Below, piece by piece: positions 14,932 through 21,483 of a stretch of DNA of 23,189 nt. The translations under genes were made by a program, and so were the position numbers. This DNA is from CAZEAC01 sp964510065. GTDB lineage: Bacteria; Bdellovibrionota_C; UBA2361; CAIXSY01. Under the pieces are notes generated by a model. That model worked only from the letters and a program-made list of their open reading frames with translations, was not told where the DNA came from and ran no database searches. The DNA lies in the NCBI GenBank assembly GCA_964510065.1, contig CAZEAC010000073.1:1-23189 (forward strand), in the 5' to 3' direction. Within the stretch, counting starts at the first letter, position 1. Each line of letters starts with the position of its first letter.

Positions 14932-16968
14932 TTACGCCTCAATTTCAAGTACGGCGGGAGCCCGTACCAGCAATAGTCCTACAAGCTGAGAAAAGACCGC
15001 GATAACCAACGCAACGACCGGCTGTATAAAGGCCAAGAATGCCAGCGGCAAAAGCACCAATGCGACTAGCGCAGCGCAGTAGACTAAGATCCTCGATCGC
15101 CGCACCGCGCCCCTTGCTTCCTCCAACGCCTCAACAACAAGCCTTAGCGAGGGTCGATACAGCGTCACATCTGCATCTGCTATATTCCAACGAAGCTCGG
15201 AGAAATCGACTATACTGACCTCCGCCCGTGCCGAAAGCTCAGGATCGAACTCTTCTCCGCTATACACCGCCAGCGGTCGCCAACTCTCAAACTTTTCAAT
15301 CATGACACTTTTTCGAAGCCCGCCATGCGAGGCAGTCAGCTCGATATTTATCTCTTTCGCAAGTGCGTCAACCCGTGCCGAATCTGCTGCACCACAAAGC
15401 AGTGGCCGCACTCCGCGACGTTCAAGCCGGCGCAAGAGCTTCTCGTCACTCTTCCCTCCGGCGACCTGACGCGACACAATAAATCGCGCCATCACATCAT
15501 CACGGACAGCGAAATAAAGAGCCTCCTGCCCCTGCTGCAGTTCAGGAAGATCAGAAGTTTGGAGCTGCACACCACGCTCCACCATAAACTCTTCGTCACC
15601 GAGGCTAAGCTCGGCCCCCTGGACACTTCCGTACAAGCCGCGGCCTGTATAAAGCCGAAAATCAGATACTTCGTGCAGCGTCGGATCAGTGACCTCACGC
15701 GAAACCGCGTCGAATACCGCTTCTGAGATAGGATCTTCGCCATCGCCACAAAGCGCCAAAATTACGGAACTTAACCCGTGCTTATCGATGCGATTATCCA
15801 TCATCTCAAAACGAATCACGCGGAGCTTACGAAACGCTTCAAGCGCGGAATAGTGCAGCACAAGATTCTTGGCGCGCGCCAAGCCATTAAGCATCGCCGT
15901 TCCGCGCACCAAACAGCCGCGCAAAAACAGCTTCGTAATCGCAATCGGTGCCGGGAGATACGAGTGTGAAAGCAGCCTTAGGAAGGCCACACAGAAAAGC
16001 ACCCCAGCAGCCAGGTCAAAAAGTTCGAAAGGACTAGCACCACGCTCACGCCAAAAGAGTACGACGCATGCTGATAAAAATACGAGCAGCGCCGATGTCG
16101 ACGAGAGCAGCGCCTTACGAAGCGGCGCCCGCGATTCGTCCAGTATTATTTTATTAAGCGCCTCGACAAATGGCAAAATCGTCGACTCGGAGCTGCGGCT
16201 TACTACGACACACTGAAGCTCGCCGCTCTTGACGTATGATCCAGCAAAGATCTCCTGCCCCTTTGTCTTAAAGCGTCTACGAAGAGACCCGCCATAGCGC
16301 CGCTCCCACACCTCGCCTTTTCCACCAATGATCGCAGCATCCACCGGAACCCACTCGTTGGCCCCAAGTACAAGCTTTTGGCCGCGCTCATAGATGCGCG
16401 GCTCGGGCGCAGCTTCAGCTGTGCGCATACCAATTGTCGGCACAATCGGACGGTGAAGCGGCGGATAATTGTATCCGATCGAGCGCGAGGCACGCCGATC
16501 AATTAGTGCCTGCATCAGGCTGCCGAGCGCAACGAGCCAAGCCACTGCAAGCGCCGAGCTCCAAAGCGGGGTACTCGCGAGCTTTACAAAATCAAAAAAA
16601 AGACCGTAGATAATCCCTGCCCCCGTCGCAAGTAATCCGAATGAGATGCAGAAAGGAGCGCCGAAACGGCGCTCGGAGATCTCGACGAAGGCTCCGCGGA
16701 AGGCACTCCCGCACGAGTAAAATAGAACGGCTAAGGCAAGAAACGTTACCCCGACGGTGTACCAATACTGAAACTGAATCGTATCGGATCGTCCGAGAAT
16801 ATCGGCGGCAACCCGCACTAAAAGGGCGACGAAAAGCCCAAGCGAGGCCACCATCAGTTCGCGAAAAGTTTCTGCTACTGAGATTTGTGCGCGATATGGG
16901 GGAAGCTTTACCGCGTCAGAAATCTCTCTGACTTTTTCAATTTCTAATGCTGCTGCAGGAAGGGCCAT
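14932..16968 (-). CDS. Catalytically degenerate P1B-type ATPase homologue (pseudo-P-type ATPase)
   Basis: 678 residues. The architecture is that of a P1B metal ATPase: four membrane spans (about 36-55, 68-90, 105-127, 135-156), an actuator domain (195-265, with LVLGANEWVPVDAAIIGG and IFAGSYVKSG), two spans (287-306, 317-348), a cytoplasmic P/N region, and two last spans (627-672). All signature motifs are replaced. TGES reads YGGS (225-228). CPC reads LLS in a segment that keeps LPAPIAI. DKTGT reads HYSAL (372-376), so the phosphorylated Asp is a His. The SEHP His is lost (GEDP). TGD reads CGA (525-527) and GDGxND reads SGEEFD (570-575). The N-domain GxG survives (TGRGLYG). It cannot pump by the usual cycle. 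It follows rpmG by 26 bp with a GGGAGAGG ribosome site. No metal-binding N-terminal domain is present. Confidence 0.85.
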   Translation of the reverse strand: MALPAAALEIEKVREISDAVKLPPYRAQISVAETFRELMVASLGLFVALLVRVAADILGRSDTIQFQYWYTVGVTFLALAVLFYSCGSAFRGAFVEISERRFGAPFCISFGLLATGAGIIYGLFFDFVKLASTPLWSSALAVAWLVALGSLMQALIDRRASRSIGYNYPPLHRPIVPTIGMRTAEAAPEPRIYERGQKLVLGANEWVPVDAAIIGGKGEVWERRYGGSLRRRFKTKGQEIFAGSYVKSGELQCVVVSRSSESTILPFVEALNKIILDESRAPLRKALLSSTSALLVFLSACVVLFWRERGASPFELFDLAAGVLFCVAFLRLLSHSYLPAPIAITKLFLRGCLVRGTAMLNGLARAKNLVLHYSALEAFRKLRVIRFEMMDNRIDKHGLSSVILALCGDGEDPISEAVFDAVSREVTDPTLHEVSDFRLYTGRGLYGSVQGAELSLGDEEFMVERGVQLQTSDLPELQQGQEALYFAVRDDVMARFIVSRQVAGGKSDEKLLRRLERRGVRPLLCGAADSARVDALAKEINIELTASHGGLRKSVMIEKFESWRPLAVYSGEEFDPELSARAEVSIVDFSELRWNIADADVTLYRPSLRLVVEALEEARGAVRRSRILVYCAALVALVLLPLAFLAFIQPVVALVIAVFSQLVGLLLVRAPAVLEIEA

Positions 16969-16994
16969 CAGTGGAACCTCTCCCTCTGCCTTCG

Positions 16995-17261
16995 CTAGCT
17001 CGCCTTCGCTCCGGCGGCGGCTTTCTCAGTCGCTGCCTTCTCGGCTCCTGCTTTATCCGCGGTCACCGCGGCAGCTTTTGCCTTCTTCGCTGAAAGCTTT
17101 TTCTCTTCAAATGCTACCTTCTTCCGCGCAATCGGATCGTACTTCATCAGGGAAAGTTTTTTATCACCTTTAAGCTTTCTCTTGTTTTTGCGGTTGGTAT
17201 AGAAAAATCCAGTTCCCGCCGAGGAGACGAGGAATGTGGTCTCTTTAGGTGCTCTTGCCAT
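16995..17261 (-). CDS. rpmG: Ribosomal protein bL33 with Ala/Lys-rich C-terminal extension
   Basis: 88 residues. Residues 9-57 match bL33 of the large ribosomal subunit (FLVSSAGTGFFYTNRKNKRK, then LSLMKYDPIARKKVAFEEKK). The Cys zinc ligands found in some bL33 forms are absent, as in the zinc-independent type. The usual length is about 50-55. Here a low-complexity tail of about 30 residues (AKKAKAAAVTADKAGAEKAA and on) rich in Ala, Lys and Glu is added; it is probably unstructured or helical. The ATG has AGGAAG five bases upstream. The next gene, the pseudo-P-type ATPase, starts 26 bp downstream, so they are probably one transcript. Confidence 0.93.
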   Translation of the reverse strand: MARAPKETTFLVSSAGTGFFYTNRKNKRKLKGDKKLSLMKYDPIARKKVAFEEKKLSAKKAKAAAVTADKAGAEKAATEKAAAGAKAS

Positions 17262-17306
17262 CTTACTTCCTAATTAGTCCTACTATAAAACAGTTCTTGG
17301 GGCCTG

Positions 17307-17335
17307 ACTATGCCCTATAATCCAAGCGACTTCAA
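17307..17335 (-). promoter_or_regulatory. Putative promoter of rpmG
   Basis: On the minus strand, TTGAAG (17330-17335) and CATAGT (17307-17312) are 17 bp apart, 46 bp upstream of the rpmG start. Each hexamer matches 4 of 6 consensus bases. It faces away from tyrS in the 179-bp divergent region. Confidence 0.3.
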
Positions 17336-17440
17336 GGGGATGGCAGAGCTCGCTGGCCCTACTGATTAAGCCTGCGCAAACCCCTTGCCCTGCCGCTAAC
17401 CCCTTCCTTTTTAATGCAAGCTCGGCCAGGATAGTGCCCC

Positions 17441-18697
17441 ATGAGCTACATTGACGATTTTAGAGCCAGAGGGCTGCTCCAGGACGTTTCGGACGAGACC
17501 GAACTGGCTAAACTTGCAACTGGAACCACATTTTATGTCGGCTTTGATCCGACTGCACTAAGCCTTCAGATTGGCAATCTTATACCGCTGATGGTTTCAA
17601 TGAATCTGGCGAAGCTCGGTTTTAAGCCGTTAATTCTCTTTGGCGGCGCTACCGGCGCAATTGGCGATCCTTCTGGGCGTAATACTGAGAGACAGCTCAT
17701 CGAACGCGATGCCATCGAGAGAAATATTGCCGCTCAGGTAAGCACCGTAAGACAGATCTTCGGTCGAGTCGGGGTCGATTTTGAAGTGGTCAATAACTAT
17801 GACTGGACCAAAGATCTCTCAATTCTCGATTTCTTAAGAGACACCGGGAAACATTTCACCGTGAACTACATGCTTGCAAAGGATGTCATTAAGAACAGGC
17901 TCGACGGTGATGGAATCTCCTATACTGAATTTAGTTACATGTTACTTCAGGCCCTTGATTTCCTGACTCTCTACCAGAGGAAGAAGTGCGTTCTACAAAT
18001 CGGCGGCTCCGACCAATGGGGAAATCTCACCGCCGGTTTAGAGCTTATTCGAAAGAAAATTCAGGGGACTGCCTTTGCATTCTCTTGGCCGCTTCTCACC
18101 GACGCGCAGGGCAAGAAGTTCGGAAAGAGCGAGGGGCATACGCTCTGGCTCGATCCGGCCATGACTTCACCTTATAAATTTCATCAGTACTGGCTCAATG
18201 TCGAAGATGCCGATCTCGCAAAACTATTTAAAGTTTTTACTTTCATGCCGATCAGTGAAATTGAGGCCAAGGTAAAAGTGTGGGCAACGGCGCCTGAGAA
18301 GCGCGAGGGGCAACAGCTTCTTGCCGACACAATCTGCACGCTCGTACATGGCACCGAGGCAACCCAAGCAGCAAAGCAGGCAGCGAAGGTGCTATTCGGC
18401 GGAAGTTTTGCTGGGCTTTCAGAGTCACAGCTTGGTGAGATCTTCAAAGATGCTCCTTCGGCCTCGCTTCCGCGCGATCAGGTGCTCGCGGGCAGCGTTC
18501 TCGATCTGTTTGTGAGCGCAGGCGCAGTAAAGTCCAAGGGCGAAGCGCGGCGTCTTATTACAAGCGGCGGCGCCTATCTCAATAACGAACGGGTCGAGCA
18601 GGCTGACAACAAGATAAGCGACGGCCCCATCGCCGAGCGCTCGATTATCGTGCTTCGAACTGGGAAAAAGAGCTACCATCTGGTGAGACTCGTGTGA
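17441..18697 (+). CDS. tyrS: Tyrosyl-tRNA synthetase with altered HIGH motif
   Basis: 418 residues, the normal TyrS length; charges tRNA-Tyr with tyrosine. The N-terminal Rossmann domain shows VGFDPTALSLQIGNLIPLM, where the class I HIGH signature reads QIGN (43-46). GGATGAIGDPSGR follows, then the tyrosine-pocket QxGGSDQWGN region, and KFGKS (226-230) for KMSKS. A C-terminal S4 RNA-binding domain (from about 350; KSKGEARRLITSGGAYLNNE) completes it. The second HIGH position is naturally Asn in some synthetases, whereas Gln for the first His is unusual. Its last codons overlap the next gene by 4 bases. A weak AGGA lies 9-10 bases before the ATG. Confidence 0.96.
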   Translation: MSYIDDFRARGLLQDVSDETELAKLATGTTFYVGFDPTALSLQIGNLIPLMVSMNLAKLGFKPLILFGGATGAIGDPSGRNTERQLIERDAIERNIAAQVSTVRQIFGRVGVDFEVVNNYDWTKDLSILDFLRDTGKHFTVNYMLAKDVIKNRLDGDGISYTEFSYMLLQALDFLTLYQRKKCVLQIGGSDQWGNLTAGLELIRKKIQGTAFAFSWPLLTDAQGKKFGKSEGHTLWLDPAMTSPYKFHQYWLNVEDADLAKLFKVFTFMPISEIEAKVKVWATAPEKREGQQLLADTICTLVHGTEATQAAKQAAKVLFGGSFAGLSESQLGEIFKDAPSASLPRDQVLAGSVLDLFVSAGAVKSKGEARRLITSGGAYLNNERVEQADNKISDGPIAERSIIVLRTGKKSYHLVRLV

Positions 18698-19140
18698 GCG
18701 AGGAGATCTATACCGCCTACCTCGAGGGAGATCTTCTCTTGAATGCGCGAGGCGACTGGATTCACCGCGGAGTCCCCTTTGCAAATCCCAAATTAAGTGA
18801 ACTTTTCCATCGCTCAATTGTATGGGACGAAAGTTCGCGCCGTTATCTTGTACGTATTGGCCGCCAGCAAGCCACCTTTCGTGTTGAAGACTGTGCTTAC
18901 TTTGTAGTTCGCCTTCTTGACGAAAAGACCCCCTGGGAAATTACACTCAAAGATGGAAGCTGCGAAACTCTGCGCGAAGAGAGTCTTGAATTCGGAAGCT
19001 CTTCAACTCTCTATACCCGGGTCAAAGGCAATCATCTCGCACTTTTTTTAAGCGCTGCGTATCAACGCTTCGTCGAACACATCGAAGACGATCATACAGT
19101 AGTGGTAAATGGCAAAAAACTGCGCATACCGGTACGCTAG
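18694..19140 (+). CDS. DUF1285-like cytoplasmic protein
   Basis: 148 residues, no signal peptide. The first half (LNARGDWIHRGVPFANPKLS, LFHRSIVWDESSRRYLVRIG, RVEDCAYFVV) follows the DUF1285 pattern GxWxxxGxPIxRxxLVxLFxxxL...YxLVTPxExxxIxVEDxPF. The second half (SSSTLYTRVKGNHLALFLSA, VVVNGKKLRIPV) is less like the family, which is often near 180 residues. DUF1285 has solved structures but no assigned function. It starts with a GTG at 18694 that overlaps the tyrS stop (GTGTGA), pointing to translational coupling. The assignment is moderate and could reflect a sister family. Confidence 0.62.
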   Translation: MSEEIYTAYLEGDLLLNARGDWIHRGVPFANPKLSELFHRSIVWDESSRRYLVRIGRQQATFRVEDCAYFVVRLLDEKTPWEITLKDGSCETLREESLEFGSSSTLYTRVKGNHLALFLSAAYQRFVEHIEDDHTVVVNGKKLRIPVR

Positions 19141-19198
19141 CCACCATTCACCGCCAGCACCTTGTTGCCCACGACTGCCCATGCCAGACTTAACCTGT

Positions 19199-19717
19199 AT
19201 GTATCGAGTCATTGCGCTAGCACTTGCGCTCTTAGCGTTTTCCGCCGTCGCCGACGATAGCGCCGCGGTGAGTCCAAAACCGGGCTGGGGCGATTTTGAA
19301 GTGTTCGAAGAGAGGGAGCCCCCGCCCTCGACGCTCAGAACGGTGCTGCTGTGGATCCCGAACCGTTTTCTCGACTTTATCGATCTATTTCGCTTTGATG
19401 TTGGCGTTGGGCCCTCTTATGGGGCGGCTATTCGTGTATCTAAATATATTCAGACCGGCTACCGGGAAATGAATCCGATGTCACTAAGGATAGGGAACTT
19501 CGGCCGGAAAGCGCCATATCTTCTGGAACGCTCCAATGAGTTTGGTGCACCCTTCTTCTACCTACCTTCAAAAGACCGTAAAGTCTGCCCCGGCGAAATT
19601 GGGGCCGGAGCAGATCTCTTCATCGCAGGGGCCTATGCTGGAATATGCGTCGAGGAGGTTGTTGATTTTATCGGCGGGCTTTTTTTTGTTGACCTAAAAG
19701 GTGACGACATTCGTTAA
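19199..19717 (+). CDS. Exported conserved protein of unknown function
   Basis: 172 residues from ATG 19199. A signal peptide (MYRVIALALALLAFSAVA) comes first; an in-frame ATG at 19181 would add six residues and is also possible, since neither has a clear ribosome site. After a Pro-rich linker, the mature part reads LDFIDLFRFDVGVGPSYGAA, a variable FGRKAPYLLERSNEFG segment and an end with EEVVDFIGGLFFVDLKGDD. The alternation of Gly-rich strands and the terminal VDF.GG.FF.D...DD suggest a small outer-membrane-associated or beta-rich periplasmic protein of a type common in Deltaproteobacteria, to my recollection unnamed. It follows the DUF1285-like gene by 58 bp on the same strand, so it may share the tyrS transcript. 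Confidence 0.7.
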   Translation: MYRVIALALALLAFSAVADDSAAVSPKPGWGDFEVFEEREPPPSTLRTVLLWIPNRFLDFIDLFRFDVGVGPSYGAAIRVSKYIQTGYREMNPMSLRIGNFGRKAPYLLERSNEFGAPFFYLPSKDRKVCPGEIGAGADLFIAGAYAGICVEEVVDFIGGLFFVDLKGDDIR

Positions 19718-20064
19718 ATCCTTCTTGGATTCAATAGCTTAACCCGTCACCAGTTAATTGGTTCCCGATACCAGGGAGCACTTCCATCCGGGTTGGCACA
19801 GGACTTGTATTAGTACTCAAGTATGAGGCGGCAATAAAATGCACGCTTCATAAGCCGGGGAGAATCTCTCTCTGCGGGAAGGCAGGTTTGAACTTAAAAA
19901 TTCCCACCCTTTCCGTTGCGCAGACTCCAAGTGAGAATCTGCCACCCGCAGAGAGACCTCCTTTTTCTTATCTCTCCCTCCGGCGAAAACTAATCAAAAA
20001 ATTATAAAAGAATTTCAGCGCGAAGGTCATTTTGCATCCTCGTGGTCCATGCTAGCGTCATTTC
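19718..20064. other. Structured intergenic region
   Basis: 347 bp without an ORF. AATCC/GGATT forms a small hairpin right after the stop. AACCCG (19741-19746) pairs with CGGGTT (19789-19794) around two further small stems (CCAGTTAATTGG; TCCC/GGGA), which would make a three-way junction. ACTTG/CAAGT (around 19803-19822) follows, then the long hairpin annotated separately. It could be a leader RNA for the DsbD-like operon or simply a terminator region. Confidence 0.45.
19859..19966 (+). terminator. Long imperfect hairpin followed by T-run
   Basis: CTCTCTGCGGG (19868-19878) pairs perfectly with CCCGCAGAGAG (19945-19955). The stem is extended inward by GGCAG/CTGCC after a bulge and outward by GGAG/CTCC, enclosing about 50 nt. 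TTTTT (19962-19966) follows directly, as in an intrinsic terminator. The large loop is unusual for a simple terminator, so a leader RNA that ends in a terminator is an alternative. Confidence 0.5.
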
Positions 20065-20910
20065 ATGAAACGAACGATTAACTTTCTCAGCACACTCGCA
20101 ATACTCTTTTGCGGAGCCAGTCTTGCATTGGCCACGCCACCAACTCAGGGCCAAGACGCTCCGGTCACCGCATCACTTATCGCCGATGTCGACCAGGTTG
20201 AGCCGGGAATTCCGTTCCGGGTCGGCGTACATTTCACAATCCCTCACCCCTGGCATATATATTGGAAAAACCCTGGGGATTCAGGATTGCCGACGAGAAT
20301 CACTTTTTCCGCCCCGGAAGGATCTTACATTCACCCAGTTACCTGGCCCCTTCCAGTTGCGTTCACTCAGCCCGGCGATATTCATGGCTACGGTTATACT
20401 GGAGACACCCTCTTTTACACGGAAGTCTCGCCACCGTCTGATGTAAAGACAAAGCAGTTTGATATTGTGGCCAAAATAAAGTGGCTGAACTGCTCGACTG
20501 TGTGTATTCCCGGTAAGGCTGAAAAAACGCTCTCCCTTCCCGTTGGCGATAGAAAGCCATCGGCGAAGCGGAAGCTCTTTGATGATGTGGTAACGCCAAA
20601 ACCGGCTGAAGAGCTCTCATCACTGTTTAAAATCGATAAGAGCGCAAGCACTGCCGACGTTGCGAAGTTCACTGTGCAATGGACAGATTCTAGCAGACCG
20701 ATCTCAGTTTTTCCCTTTGCCGAGGGCGTTGAGCTAGGTAGACCCACGGTAACTCAGCAGGGTAAGAACTCTGTAGTTGCGATTCCAATTAAGGGAGTGA
20801 GTAAAAAGACTGACCTCGAAGCGGTATTTTCGACTGAAAATGCAGGGAGCAGTCTCGGAGCCACACTCTCAATTCCAATTGAGCCTTCACAGCAGGGCGG
20901 CAAATCATGA
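20065..20910 (+). CDS. Periplasmic DsbD-alpha-like (DsbC/DsbD N-terminal domain) protein
   Basis: 281 residues. A signal peptide (residues 1-23, ending ALA) sends it to the periplasm. The domain signature is clear: HPWHIYWKNPGDSGLPTRI (61-79), TWPLPVAF, GYGYTGDTLFYTEV, and KWLNCSTVCIPGKA with the cysteine pair C143/C147. In DsbD this immunoglobulin-like domain passes electrons from the membrane domain to periplasmic partners such as DsbC. No membrane spans and no C-terminal thioredoxin domain are attached, so it is a free domain that must draw on a separate membrane partner, not seen here. Its stop overlaps the ATG of the next gene (ATGA), a thioredoxin-fold protein, which suggests that the two work together. 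Confidence 0.85.
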   Translation: MKRTINFLSTLAILFCGASLALATPPTQGQDAPVTASLIADVDQVEPGIPFRVGVHFTIPHPWHIYWKNPGDSGLPTRITFSAPEGSYIHPVTWPLPVAFTQPGDIHGYGYTGDTLFYTEVSPPSDVKTKQFDIVAKIKWLNCSTVCIPGKAEKTLSLPVGDRKPSAKRKLFDDVVTPKPAEELSSLFKIDKSASTADVAKFTVQWTDSSRPISVFPFAEGVELGRPTVTQQGKNSVVAIPIKGVSKKTDLEAVFSTENAGSSLGATLSIPIEPSQQGGKS

Positions 20911-21470
20911 GAAAGTTTTTGTTAGCGCTCGTCGCCTTTCTCCTTACCTGCGTTGCCTATGCTGGACCAGTCCCTGCGCCCGAGTTTACCCTCAATGACG
21001 CCGAAGGCACACCTATCTCGTTGTCAAAATTCAAGGGCAAGATAGTCGTGCTTGAATGGACGAATGCCGACTGTCCGTTTGTAAAGCGACACTACGAGAT
21101 AGGAACGATGAAGCAGCTCGCCGCCGAATACAAATCGAAAGGAGTCGAGTGGATCTCAATTAACAGTTCAAAATTTTGGAGTCAGGAAAAGGCAAAAAGG
21201 TGGACAGCAGATCAAAAGCTTGCCTATCCAATTCTTGACGATAGCGACGGCAACGTCGGAAAGAGCTACGGCGCCAAGACCACTCCACACATGTTTGTAA
21301 TTGCTAAGGATGGCAGCATTGCCTACCAAGGCGCAATTGATGACGACGCCGATGGCGAAAGTGATACGCCAAAGAACTATGTGAAAGCCGCTCTCGACGA
21401 GCTACTTGCCGGAAAGCCCGTCAGTACTTCCGAAACAAAGTCGTATGGCTGTTCAGTGAAGTATCGTTAA
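20907..21470 (+). CDS. Exported thioredoxin-fold (redoxin/AhpC-TSA-like) protein
   Basis: 187 residues with a signal peptide (residues 1-19, AYA). The redoxin pattern is APEFTLNDAEGTPISLSKFK, GKIVVLEWTNADCPFVKRHY with the single active-site cysteine C56, VEWISINSS, the cis-proline loop AKTTPH (P127), and the ending AIDDDADGESDTPKNYVKAA then C182 near the C-terminus. This subfamily has CPFV in place of CxxC and a distant second Cys in a C-terminal GCSVKY, so it may act as a peroxiredoxin-like or thiol-transfer protein; no substrate is known. It overlaps the DsbD-alpha-like gene by 4 bases and is convergent with the response regulator 13 bp beyond its stop. Confidence 0.85.
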   Translation: MRKFLLALVAFLLTCVAYAGPVPAPEFTLNDAEGTPISLSKFKGKIVVLEWTNADCPFVKRHYEIGTMKQLAAEYKSKGVEWISINSSKFWSQEKAKRWTADQKLAYPILDDSDGNVGKSYGAKTTPHMFVIAKDGSIAYQGAIDDDADGESDTPKNYVKAALDELLAGKPVSTSETKSYGCSVKYR

Positions 21471-21483
21471 GAGTCAGTGCCGA

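Noticed and set aside
14682..14948. 88-codon minus-strand frame after the pseudo-ATPase.
   Set aside because: It begins with TTG inside the preceding gene, shows no family signal and covers the region where a promoter for the next gene is expected.
14932..16968. Annotation as an active copper/zinc/cadmium-exporting P1B ATPase.
   Set aside because: Architecture fits, but the phosphorylated Asp, TGE, TGD, GDGxND and CPC motifs are all replaced, so transport by the known cycle is not supported.
17262..17440. tRNA genes near rpmG or tyrS.
   Set aside because: No T-loop/anticodon arm pattern or CCA-type acceptor stem was seen here or elsewhere in the window.
19859..19966. Cobalamin riboswitch, suggested by GCGGGAAGGC.
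   Set aside because: The other conserved boxes of that riboswitch are absent and the element lies on a terminator-like stem.
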